Assembly (NCBI GenBank): GCA_013368315.1
Contig: JAACJM010000051.1
Location: 248,001-312,000, forward strand
Direction of reading: 5' to 3'
Length of the DNA stretch: 64,000 nucleotides
Source: Tetrapyrgos nigripes
Taxonomy: Eukaryota > Basidiomycota > Agaricomycetes > Agaricales > Campanellaceae
Part shown: in pieces, positions 44,291 through 53,984 of the stretch
Position numbering within the stretch: position 1 is the stretch's first letter
Layout: each line of letters opens with the position of its first letter
Made by a program: the position numbers and the translations under genes
Notes under the pieces: model-generated
Databases searched by the model: none
The model's input: only the letters and a program-made list of their open reading frames with translations
Told to the model about the DNA's origin: nothing

Positions 44291-47209
44291 CTAAGCTAGC
44301 AATCTGTCCATTAGACACAAACCCTGTGCCCAAAGCTCCGCCCAAGGTAGCCATATTCTCTCTGGAAGAGGGATGTCGAACTGCTTTGTCCTATTGCAGC
44401 CAGTGAAAATGGTTTCAACTGCTGGATATCGTCCATCCTCCCACTCATCCTGAAGAATGCCATAGCCTGCTGGTACACAGTCGAGGCTTCTCAATTCACT
44501 CAATGCATCAATAAATAGTAAAATACACAATGTGTTTCATCAGTGAATGGGTTGGAATTTCCTGGAGTATCAACCAGTTCGTAAATGGTATGATCACCAT
44601 CTTCAGCCACAATAGTTGGTAGATGATCATTTCTGTGTTCTGAGATTGCTGTAATGAAATGCAATGTAGAGCCTTTCAGAATAAGCGTTCATTGACATAC
44701 CTGTCCTATTCCCATGTGCATCACTGCTATCAATCCCATACCAAGAGTCGACATCTGTAGGATACATTAAGAATGCCTGAGTAAAAATAGAATCACTCCT
44801 CTCACCTGAATCATCATCGTCATCCTGAATACCATACCACGATTCAGCATCTGTCAGGTGAGTTAAATCAATTGACTTGGATGGGGCATCAAGAAGTTAG
44901 CTCACCGCTATCATCCTCTTCATCAGGATCATGTCTGGCTCCTGTCTGATGAGCCTCACGATGGATTGGTGTACCATGCACGCCGTAGTTTTCTGCGATG
45001 TTATCTGGGTGGATACCAGAACAGTCCTCCATATAGTATCCATGTCGAAGTTTACCTAGAAAGTACAAGTCCTGATTTTTGATTGTTAGATATGAAACAA
45101 CATATAAATAGAGTTACTCAACGTTTGGACTTCGGTCATGCCCAACACAGGAGATCGGATGGGCATTCCAATCCTTCTGAAATTCCTGGCAATCACAGTT
45201 GATCGCGTCCAGGAAAAGGGAATGTAAAAGCCATAGATGATGAGGGTTTTTCCTATCCAAATAATGGAGGCGTTCCAACCGGAAAAAGAAAGCTCTCCAT
45301 GCACGAACAAATTGGGTACCAACCTCCACCCACAGCCTCTCGATGCGAGTATTGTGTGTAGAAGATCCCCAAATGAAACTTCCCCGGCGCAAACCCTGTT
45401 TGAGAATCATCACTACTGAGACATCTCTGTTCTCACCGCCTCGATCACCACGTACACGAGAAGGCCAATCATACTTCTCGACAGCCCTGGAAAACATCTT
45501 AAGAACAGTGAATGCACGATTATTGTCGCTGGCTTGGATTCACGCCAAAAAGGGACAAATTTCCGCTCGACGGATATGTGACCGGATATGTGTACGAAAA
45601 TGAGATATATCTGGAAACTAGATATAAGTACAAAAAGACGATGTATCAGTAAGCTAGATTTTTGAACAGAAAGTTGCTATATAGGGATGCCTTTTAGTAT
45701 CTTTGATTGGTGTGTAGACATATTATGTATCAAAGCTATTAAAAGAAGTACAAAAAGACCTCGAACCGAGAATCCGGATATAGTTACGGATATGCGTCCG
45801 AAAAGACAATACATCCGGCTTCCAGATATGGGTGCGTATAGTTTATATGTCCGTAATACTGATATTTTTATAGCATTCATTCTGATCTATCAGTTCATCT
45901 GCCATGACTACTATTGGGACCCTTGTCCGGAATCCGGACTTATTGTCTTTTCGGACACATATCCGTAACCATGTCTGGAATCCTGATTTGAGGTCTTTTT
46001 GTAGTTCTTTCAATAGCTTTGATACAGAATATGTCCGCACACCAATCAAATATACTAAAAATTCATCCTTATATAGCAACTTTCTGATCAAATATCTAGC
46101 TTACAGATACATCATCTTTTTGTACTTATATCTAGGTTCCAAATATATCTCGTTTTCATACACATATCCGGTCATGTATCCGTTGAGCGGAAATTTGTCC
46201 CTTTTCAGTGTGATTCCGGTAACCTGTTCGGCATCTAGTGAAGATGATGGAATCAAAAATCTTAATGACTCACTTTGCGTGAATATCCATCAATGCAACC
46301 ATGGATGACTATACCCCACAATATCAATTTGTGATGCCCGTCAATGTGCCAGAGTGCGTTGGGACATGATACTAGGTAGGGGACACGTTGTGTTTTCCGT
46401 ACACGCCTTGCGCGCAGCACATGGCCCAATTGATCCACACGTCGTAGAGATCCTATGATCCTGCGCTTTTGAAGCCGGTATCCACTCCTTCTTAAGTATC
46501 TCGTCAGATAACGAATCCCAGAAGCAGGTTTTCTCTCCTGAAAATCCTTCACTAGTTGGTCCAGTTGATCGTTTGAGATATTAGAAAACTTGTAGTCGAT
46601 ATTGTGCCTCTTGAGATAAGAAGTGAGAGTCTGCCTGCTCACTTTCAGTGTCCTTGCCAATTCGGAGACGTTGATGCGCCGTTTGGGTGCCAATGCCTTT
46701 CGAAGATAGGAAGGATCAATGAATTTTCTCGGACGTCCTCGTTTTCCAGTCCGGACAGCCGTCACAGGGTTCGGAAATTCCAAATTAGGATTGTTTTGAT
46801 CATGATCCCTACGCCAGCAGGCAAGCACATGCAATTCCAAATGAAATTCCAGGGATAGTCCATCACGATATAATGCTCACTGAGTATTCCCTGCCTCTGT
46901 AAGCCTAAGACACATCCCTGCAAATTCTTCTGCACATTCACTAACCCATCGTCGAAGTTTTTTGGATGGAGAGAAGTCATCGAGAGCAATAATCAAGGGA
47001 ACAGCATCGGAAGTAATGGCCCGTAGATGAAAATCCATGCGGCGTGGATCGACACTTGGAAGAGCGAGTACCTGGCTCGATGCTTGATAAATGTTCCGGA
47101 GAGTCTGCTCTGCCGCAGTAACGTTAGGAGGCCAGTTGGCATTATGACGTGTAATAGATGGTGGTGGTAGTGGTGGTAGAGACATCGAGCGAGGCCACTT
47201 TTCCTCCAC
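44291..47209 (-). pseudogene. rve/integrase-core transposase, split by a MITE
   Basis: Exons read leftward. 47209-46877 is a helical N-terminus. About 46830-46274 has a basic G-R-P-R-K, a helix-turn-helix (V-S-E-L-A-R-T-L-K-V-S-R-Q-T-L) and the first catalytic Asp in W-H-I-D-G-H-H-K-L. After a 50-bp intron (46224-46273, GTGAGT...ACAG), exon text V-T-G-I is cut by a 670-bp foldback element and resumes Q-A-S-D-N-N-R-A at 45536. The second Asp lies in G-D-R-G-G-E-N (about 45440) and the Glu in R-I-E-R-L-W (about 45355). Later exons include G-V-H-G-T-P (about 44970) and Y-G-I-L-Q-D-E-W-E-D-G (44460-44430). The family is widespread in Agaricomycetes as 'integrase core domain' proteins. The DDE triad is intact, but the MITE, if not spliced out, disables the protein. 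Confidence 0.8.
45542..46211. mobile_element. Foldback MITE inside the transposase exon
   Basis: The arms 45548-45845 and 45905-46208 are inverse copies over about 300 bp, with shared GGGACAAATTTCCGCTC ends and a short centre. The target duplication GATTC lies at 45537-45541 and 46212-46216. Removing the element and one GATTC restores a family-like exon junction, so it entered a functional exon. Short frames in it are palindrome artefacts. Confidence 0.9.
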
Positions 47210-47741
47210 CTGTGAGACTATAAGTAGTACCGTGAAATCTGATAATCACTTCACCCACTGTATGGACCACGCAATGGACGCCGCAACAGTTCCCATGACC
47301 AATGTCCATGGCCATGAGGTAGACCTTCAGCATTGGGACTCGCCGAAGGTTGTCATTTTCCTGGCAAGCACTCATCTTTACTTGTGTTCCTTCTAAACTT
47401 AATGTTGCCTATAGATCGAAAACAAGCTAGTCCAGGTCGCAACATGCCGTCTTGAGAATGTCGCTGACGGACTGAAAGATCTTCTTTCAATTCTGTCCCT
47501 TTCACGTAGTCAGACAGGATCCGGAGACACTGCCGATCCGATGTCTCAGGCCGGCACGTTCAATAATCCCATTGATATGGGTCCCACCGTAAGTAAAGAG
47601 GAGTCTTACGCTTTCTTGAACTATATTAAGCTTCTGTGCGTGTATTTCTGCTTGATCTTTCGTACTTCTTTTTGCTCATCATATGGAGTTTGATCTAGTG
47701 AATGGAAGCCCACGCCAGAAGCCGAGAACAAAAGAGTTTTT

Positions 47742-48359
47742 TTGTTTGCATTGTTGAAGATCGCCCATAAATGGGGATGTGCTTCTGCAATGCGATATGC
47801 GGCAAAGGAAATCGATTCTTTAGATGGTATCCGTCCTTTCGACAAGCTCCAACTCTCTCTCTCATATGGTGTACCCCAATGGATTGATCGATACATTCCC
47901 TACTTCATCCAAACCCCCATCTACAAGTACAGCGACAACGATAAAACCCTTCTCAAAAACTCACCTTTCCTGTACAGTCTTATTGCAGAGGCACAAATAG
48001 CAATCTCTAACGAACGCCGTCAAATTGCCATTGGCGTGCCACCTCTGCATGAAGGTGCACCGTCTTGTCGTTATTACGGCATCAACCACAAGAGTTCATT
48101 GTGCAACCGTGCCTGGAACGAAGGCTGGTGGAACTTTTCGAAGGAACTCCTCAGACCCTATCCGTTCGAAACAAGGCTTGAAGACGCTTGGAGTATTCTC
48201 CAGGAATTCGAATTTCGAGGTGTGACAAAAGCCTGTAGAGACGAAGCCTTGGATGTTGTTGAGGAGTCTAAGGAATTCGATGGGGAAAAGGAATTGATTC
48301 GTGAGGTCTGCAGCAAGGTCCGAGCAGAACTTCCCATGGGTCCTCTGACCATTTCCTAG
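47742..48359 (+). CDS. BTB/POZ-type protein C-terminal fragment (captured)
   Basis: 205 residues begin A-L-L-K-I-A-H-K-W-G..A-M-R-Y-A-A-K-E-I-D-S-L and continue with P-F-D-K-L-Q-L-S-L-S-Y-G-V-P-Q-W-I. The repeated-helix pattern (A-H-K-W..R-x-x-A..L...D-R-I...K-Y-x-V-x-x-W) is what follows the BTB domain in the large fungal BTB family. The second half has C-R-Y-Y-G and W-W-N-F and a helical end. The BTB fold itself is not seen upstream; the nearby coding-like text at 47446-47580 ends at a GTAAGT donor but is not BTB. It lies divergently to the transposase, between it and the right subterminal array, so it travelled with the transposon. Role unknown; BTB proteins often serve as Cullin-3 adaptors. 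Confidence 0.5.
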   Translation: MFALLKIAHKWGCASAMRYAAKEIDSLDGIRPFDKLQLSLSYGVPQWIDRYIPYFIQTPIYKYSDNDKTLLKNSPFLYSLIAEAQIAISNERRQIAIGVPPLHEGAPSCRYYGINHKSSLCNRAWNEGWWNFSKELLRPYPFETRLEDAWSILQEFEFRGVTKACRDEALDVVEESKEFDGEKELIREVCSKVRAELPMGPLTIS

Positions 48360-48555
48360 TACATAGTCATAGTAATTAGATTTTTTGTTTAAGTACATAA
48401 TACATCAAAGTAGTGGTTAGTGATTCAGTCTCGTTAACAAACGCGAAAGTTAGACATTCCAAAGCCTAATCCTCTTATCTTATCAAGGTTCATCTTTGGC
48501 AGGTTTGTTGAATGTCAGCAGAGAGATAAGATTCATAGATTTGCACTGAGAGCAA

Positions 48556-48966
48556 AAAAACATAGCCTCAAAAAATCGTAGCCCCGAAAAGTTGTAGCCT
48601 TGAGAAATTGTAGCATCAAAATTGTAGCATTGAGCGATCGTAGCAACGAAAATTCGTGGCTTCAGGAACTCGTAGGCTCGAAATTGTAGCCTTGACAAAT
48701 TGTAGCATCAAAATTGTAGCATCGAGCGATCGTAGCAATGAAAATTCGTAGCTTCAGGAACTCGTAGGCTCGAAATCGTAGCCTTGACAAATTGTAGCAT
48801 CAAAATTGTATCATCGAATGAATCGTAGCAACGAAAATTCGTAGCTTCAGGAACTCCTAGGCTCCAGATCGTAGCCTTTACAAATTGTAGCATCAAAATG
48901 GTAGCATCAAAAAATCGTAGCAACGAAAAGTCGTAGCTTCAGGAACTCGTAGGCTCGAGATCGTGA
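48556..48966 (-). repeat. Right subterminal array
   Basis: Tandem words ATCGTAGC, TTGTAGC and TTCGTAGCTTCAGG are arranged in about four higher-order units of roughly 90 bp (starting near 48606, 48700, 48790 and 48880). It is inverse to the left array. Confidence 0.85.
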
Positions 48967-49016
48967 CTTCGCAAGGTAAAACTCGGAAATTATTTTTTTA
49001 ACACTTTGAACACCAT
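48967..49016 (-). repeat. Right terminal inverted repeat
   Basis: 50 bp, identical inverse of the left end. Confidence 0.95.
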
Positions 49017-49017
49017 A

Positions 49018-49352
49018 TATGTATCCCTTCTCTCAAGTCCAACGGACCGAGTTGTCTAACGTTCCGAGTCGCTGTAGCATGTGTGCATACTCAATAAACT
49101 ATGACAACTCGGACGGAAAGAAACTCCGCCCGCACCAAAAGTCAGAGATGCTTGATTCTCTGGTCACAGTCTTCCTCTACCAAGATCAGCAGGCCGGCCT
49201 TCCCGTCGCAGTATTGCGTGAGGTATGTATCCCTTCTCTCAAGTCCAACGGACCGAGTTGTCTAACGTTCCGAGTCGCTGTAGCATGTGTGCATCATACT
49301 CAATAAACTATGACAACTCGGACGGAAAGAAACTCCGCCCGCACCAAAAGTC
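49018..49352 (+). repeat. Tandem duplication of the transposon's target region
   Basis: The block GTATCCC...CACCAAAAGTC (49021-49143) is repeated at 49222-49352, and GATGCTTGATTCTCTGG...GAGGTATGTAT (49149-49224) also lies at the far left of the transposon (42160-42240). The order shows a host segment of about 200 bp duplicated in tandem, with the transposon in the first copy. The block contains a GAG/GTATGT splice donor and a CTGTAG acceptor, so it is probably an exon-intron piece of an unrecognised gene. Confidence 0.75.
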
Positions 49353-49675
49353 GGAGAATTTGCTATGGTCCGTGTCTTGCATGTGTTTACTCTTTGGATC
49401 TATCTGGAGTCGTTGCGGGTACAGAAGAGCCACAAGTTTTTGACCGCAACTTCTCTCGTTTTTCCCCTGTGACCCTAGCAATCAGCACGCAGTCCGAGAT
49501 CTTTATTGATGCTCCTCTGTCGTGTCGAAACTGAAAATTTCAGAGTCGAAGATTTACCGTGTAGTACTCCGACCTGCGGTGAAATTTGAGGTACCTTCTA
49601 TTTTGCCGCAAGACGGAGACAATTACGTAGACGTACTTAAGCGGTCTAGTAACCTTGAGCTGCCCCTCAGCAAAT

Positions 49676-51782
49676 ATGAAAGCGCTCCAGTCCTCGCTCA
49701 TTGCGATAACGCTCGTGCTCTCCGTCCGTGCTGCCGTCCCGGTCTATGGCCAATGTGGTGTATGTTCTTTATGGTGTTCGAGGAAGTCGTCCGAGATGCT
49801 GATTGCGTTACTTTCTTCAGGGTGTAGGTTATTCTGGCGAAACAACGTGTGCTAGTGGTTCAACCTGCACGGTATCCAATGCCTGTAAATATTACATGCC
49901 TGTAGTAAGCTTCACCCTAGCCGATCGTTTACACTAGATTGCCTTAGACTATTCCCAATGCGTGCCTGGAACCAGCTCTGGTGGCTCTACGGGTTCTGGT
50001 GGTTCTACTGGCTCTGGTAGTTCATCTGGTAGTAACGATCCTTCGACAACCACCAAGGTTGATCTCTCAGCAAACACGGGGAACACACTCCATCGTGCCT
50101 CTGGCTGTCTTTACGGAGTTCCGGACAACGGTGCTCAAATCCCGAGTAGCATGTATACTGGTAAATTTCCCGTTTTCCTCCATAGCACCTGCATCTCCTC
50201 ATTATGACTTTCAGATTGGGGATTTAATTACCTCTCAGCGGGCGCTGCTCAGGACCCTGGAGGTAGCCGAGGTTGGGTTTTCGGATCCTACACTGGACGT
50301 TTCCAATCTGCTCTACGGAACTATCAAACCGCGAAAAAGTTCAATGCACAGTTCATCCTCAAGATGAGCGACCTCTGGGGTGCTGACGGTGGACAAGGGA
50401 ATGCTGCGTACCCAGGCGACAATGGCGACTTCACCGACTACGACAATTTCTTGACACAGCTTGTTAGTGATTTGAAGGCTAATGGAATGACCGACCTCAA
50501 GATGTTGATCTGGAACGAGCCAGATCTGACCATCTTCTGGAATCGGAGTAAGTACTCGTGAATGGTTTCACTACGTTCGGATATAAATGACAGTAACATA
50601 CAGACCAGGACCAGTATCTAAGCTTTTGGAGCCATTCCGTCCAATTTTTGAGGTGTGTATATCTTCACTGTGACTGTTTGACGTAGTGTTAACTAGTGCC
50701 ATTCAAAATCATAGGGCACGCATAGGCGGTACTAACTTGAAAATCGCTGGACCATCATTTGCTTTCAGACCAGACCCGACTAGTGTTTGGTACGCGATTT
50801 CTTTTGGTGACTATACTCCTGCCTCGGACTGACGATATTGATGATCAAATTTAGGTGGGCTCCATGGGTTAAGAGGATCCAGGCCGACAATACCCCTCCA
50901 GACATTTACACTTGGCATCTTGAGGGCGATGTACGTGTCCTCCATTCTCTGTTCTCGAGTATGCTTGATCTCACATAACTATGTTTTAAGACTACGGACC
51001 GTACTAATGACTTGCCATTCAGTCACGACAACATGGTAAACATGCTCAACTCGGCCGGCCTTACAGTTGGTGAATTCGGTGCGTTGTCTCTCCTCTCAAT
51101 TCCCTCTGAACCTTGAACGACTATTAACGACTGAGAATTTATCAATATCACTACAGTTATCGATGAATACGCCAACAAAGATGAACAGAATCCTGCTGGA
51201 GGAGCATGGTGGATTTCCAATTTCGAGCGATACAACATGTACGGGCTGAGAGGGAACTGGCTGGGCGGATACCAGCTACACGACTTTTTCGCTAGTCTGT
51301 TGTACAAGACCCAACTCAGTGCGACGGGTACTGGCTACTACACCAACGGCGGTGAGGCTTTACCTAGCATCAAAATCATCCATCATCTCTGATTCATCTT
51401 CTCTTTTCCTTCAGAATACCAAGTCTACAAATACTACGCAACAAGCATGGTCGGCCATCGTGTCAGCACTACACGTAGTACCGACGGCAAGATGGACTGC
51501 TACGCCGTCGTTGACACTAACAAAGTCCGAGTTCTTGTCGGTGGTAGACTCGTTACCGGGACTTACACTCTCGAAATCGACAATCTCTCTTCTTTGGGGT
51601 TGCCCACTTCTGGGTCGATTACCGTGCACACGTATGAATTCCCTTGGAGTGGTGCTACGGGACGAGTGGATGCGCCTACTGACTTGGGAACGGTTGCGCA
51701 TACGTATTCGGGGAATGTCCTGTCGTTCCCTATTTTTCAGACTACGACGACAACTACTTGGGCTTTCGAGTTTTCTTATTAG
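49676..51782 (+). CDS. Secreted CBM1-glycoside hydrolase (clan GH-A type)
   Basis: Ten exons with consistent GT-AG introns: 49676-49759, 49821-49884, 49948-50160, 50215-50547, 50604-50652, 50715-50789, 50855-50930, 50991-51078, 51157-51354, 51415-51782. They total 1548 nt, 515 residues plus TAG. Residues 1-20 are a signal peptide. CBM1 at about 23-55 has cysteines 27, 38, 44 and 54, with the Y-Y-S-Q-C binding face. A Gly/Ser linker runs to about 80. The catalytic domain has the acid/base Glu in W-N-E-P-D (Glu222) and a probable nucleophile in I-D-E-Y-A (Glu331), then a C-terminal beta domain. The fold suggests a secreted (beta/alpha)8 hydrolase of plant polysaccharide. The exact CAZy family (GH39-like by impression) and substrate are not certain. 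It is the only clearly intact host gene here. Confidence 0.88.
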
Positions 51783-53980
51783 GTTGTCTCGGAGGACTTT
51801 CTCAATGGGATGTGGTTGGTCGATATATCATCGTAAACGTGTTTCAGACTTGAGAGAGTCAGTGTTGAGAAACATATGCGTTGTTGAACCTCATACCAGA
51901 AAAGGCACTGTGCTGCGAGAATGGGCCAGATAGAATTGTCAATTAGATGGATTGAATAACCCTATAGTACGTGTACTAGTCTAAACCTGAGACAATGTAT
52001 TCACGTGGTTACTGGAAGAGATAACGGCTCAGGAGTGGCTCAGACCCTGCAAACATACTCACATTTCCGTACGTGCGATTCAGAGGCGAAAAAGCCGAAA
52101 AAAAGTATTCAACAGTGATGGCACTGTAAATGGGGGGTGCTAACAAATACACCGGGGTATATACTCGACGAGGCGACACGCTATCAGCATCACCCCAACG
52201 AGTTACTAGGCATCAGTAACTAGAGAAAGGTACCACTGCTTCGCATGGCAAGATACGAGGCCTTGGTTGGCATTGCATCAGTTGTTGAATATGGCAGCAA
52301 AAGGTAGTTTATAATCTAAATATCAATTACTAATTTTTAAAAAGATACCGATGTTGTACAGATCATAATCATCATCATACAATAGCAGATGAACAGAAGG
52401 GAGAACCGAACCTGACAGCGGTCAACGGATCACGGGACAATGCGTTGAGAATATGTAGAGTCATTGATACTTGACGATTTGGGGTAGAGAGCGGGTGGTA
52501 TCAAAGGTGAGTCTTCCATGCCGCTGTTTAAGTCACGGTTTGATACAATGTTGGACGTGTAGGAATACCGACACCGATATTGACCCCAGCAAGCAACGAA
52601 CCGGTGCCCAGTCCATGGTCCACATCTACCTTTTCAGGAGTGGCAATTGGATGAGGACTCCAGGTGAGTTTGGATGCCGAGGTGAGTGTCCACTGTCTAG
52701 GTTGGTCTATAACTACTAAATCGAGATTCAAAGGAGGAGGGCGGGGGAGGGGGGGAAGAAGGGGGGACGGCGACTAGAAGAAAGTTAACAAAGGAACACA
52801 CCCCAGCAAATCAAAGCTTTCGCTTCATCCCCACCCCTACCTCGCCTCAAACCGCCGCTTCCTTCAAAATCATCGCCTCATCGCCTCGTAACCAAATGGC
52901 AATAGTAGCCTGTTTTCTTTCCCCTCTTTCCTCTATTGTGACTTTCCCCACTTCTCCGCACCCAGGGCCAGCTTCGTTTCTAACTCTTGTCCAGACCTCC
53001 CAAACCAAACTCTAAACTTCCCCCCTCCCCCCCCCCAAGCCCCCCTTGGTTTTAATGTCCAAACCAAGAAAATTAAAAGGAAGGGGAAGGATAGGATTGG
53101 GATTGGGTAATGCGCCTATTTTCGTGACGAGTTATTCATATCTGTCCATAGAAGCCGAAGCCGAGGTTCCTCATCTTCTCTCTCGCAGTCATTCTATTAA
53201 ACTTTTCCCTCTTCACCCCCTTTCCCCATCAACACTCGTTGTATCGTATCCGTCTCTGTCTTATCCATGAGGTGGATTAGAACATAGGAGGGGGGAAGCA
53301 GGAGAAAGAGCGACGAGTGAAGAGTGAAGAGCTTGGACTCGGAGTACTGAAAGGTATACGCTGTAATGGTCGGTAAAAAGAGAAGCGAAGCGATGAACGA
53401 ATGAAAGTATGGAAACCCGGAAGGGCTCGCTCGCCTTAAGCGATTGTGCCGACAGGTCGGTAGCACTAATATGGAAGTTGGACCCCTGACACTGCTACAT
53501 GTAACTTATTTTACAATTTCTTCAATATATTCGCGCAGATGGAAGGGGAGGGTACAGTAGGTGAAGCTGGAATACCATCTAGGGCTATCAGAAATGAAGC
53601 TCTGCATTCAGCAGTACTTCCCAAAGGCAAATGTTCCCAACTTTTGCTTTAATCAAAGGGGTGTGGGCCAGCGCTCCGCCTGGCGAGTACGAGGCCACAG
53701 GGCTCACCACAAACTTTAAGGGTCAATAAGGAAGAAAGAGAACCGATGACTGAAAACGGAACATGATTTCCCTCGAAGTAGAAAACAAAACTGAGGGGAA
53801 AAGAGAATTAAGCAAAACAGACGATACGAGTCTAGGACGCTGATCGCTGATGAAAATGAAATATGAACGGGTGAGAATGGAACGAAATAGGAGAGAACGG
53901 GAGTAACCGGGGTACGGAATAGGCATAGCCACAAGCAGTAACTTTAAGGAAATCAATCTGCGCGAGATTTCAAACAGACT
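51783..53980. other. Gene-poor region with two SINE heads and a poly-C tract
   Basis: Reverse head-A fragments of the SINE-like family lie at 52228-52264 (TACGAGGCC, CACTGCTTCGCATGGC) and 53660-53697. A C-rich stretch at 53018-53046 contains runs of up to ten C. No frame has protein character. Confidence 0.5.
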
Positions 53981-53984
53981 TCAA

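Larger units (their letters stand above)
42241..49016. mobile_element. 6.8-kb DNA transposon with perfect 50-bp TIRs and captured genes
   Basis: The terminal inverted repeats 42241-42290 and 48967-49016 (ATGGTGTTCAAAGTG outward) are identical over 50 bp. The flanking 8 bp are GTATGTAT (left) and ATATGTAT (right), a target duplication with one G-to-A change. The uninterrupted target GAGGTATGTATCCC survives in the neighbouring duplicate at about 49217. Inside each TIR is an array of 15-17-bp units around GGCTACGATTT, the two arrays in opposite orientation. The cargo is an rve-type transposase (minus), an acidic basic-start protein (minus) and a BTB-like fragment (plus). A foldback MITE interrupts the transposase, so this copy cannot move by itself. 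Confidence 0.85.

Noticed and set aside
45687..45968. 93-codon frame near the transposase
   Set aside because: It lies wholly within the arms of the foldback MITE and has a mirror-image counterpart on the other strand.
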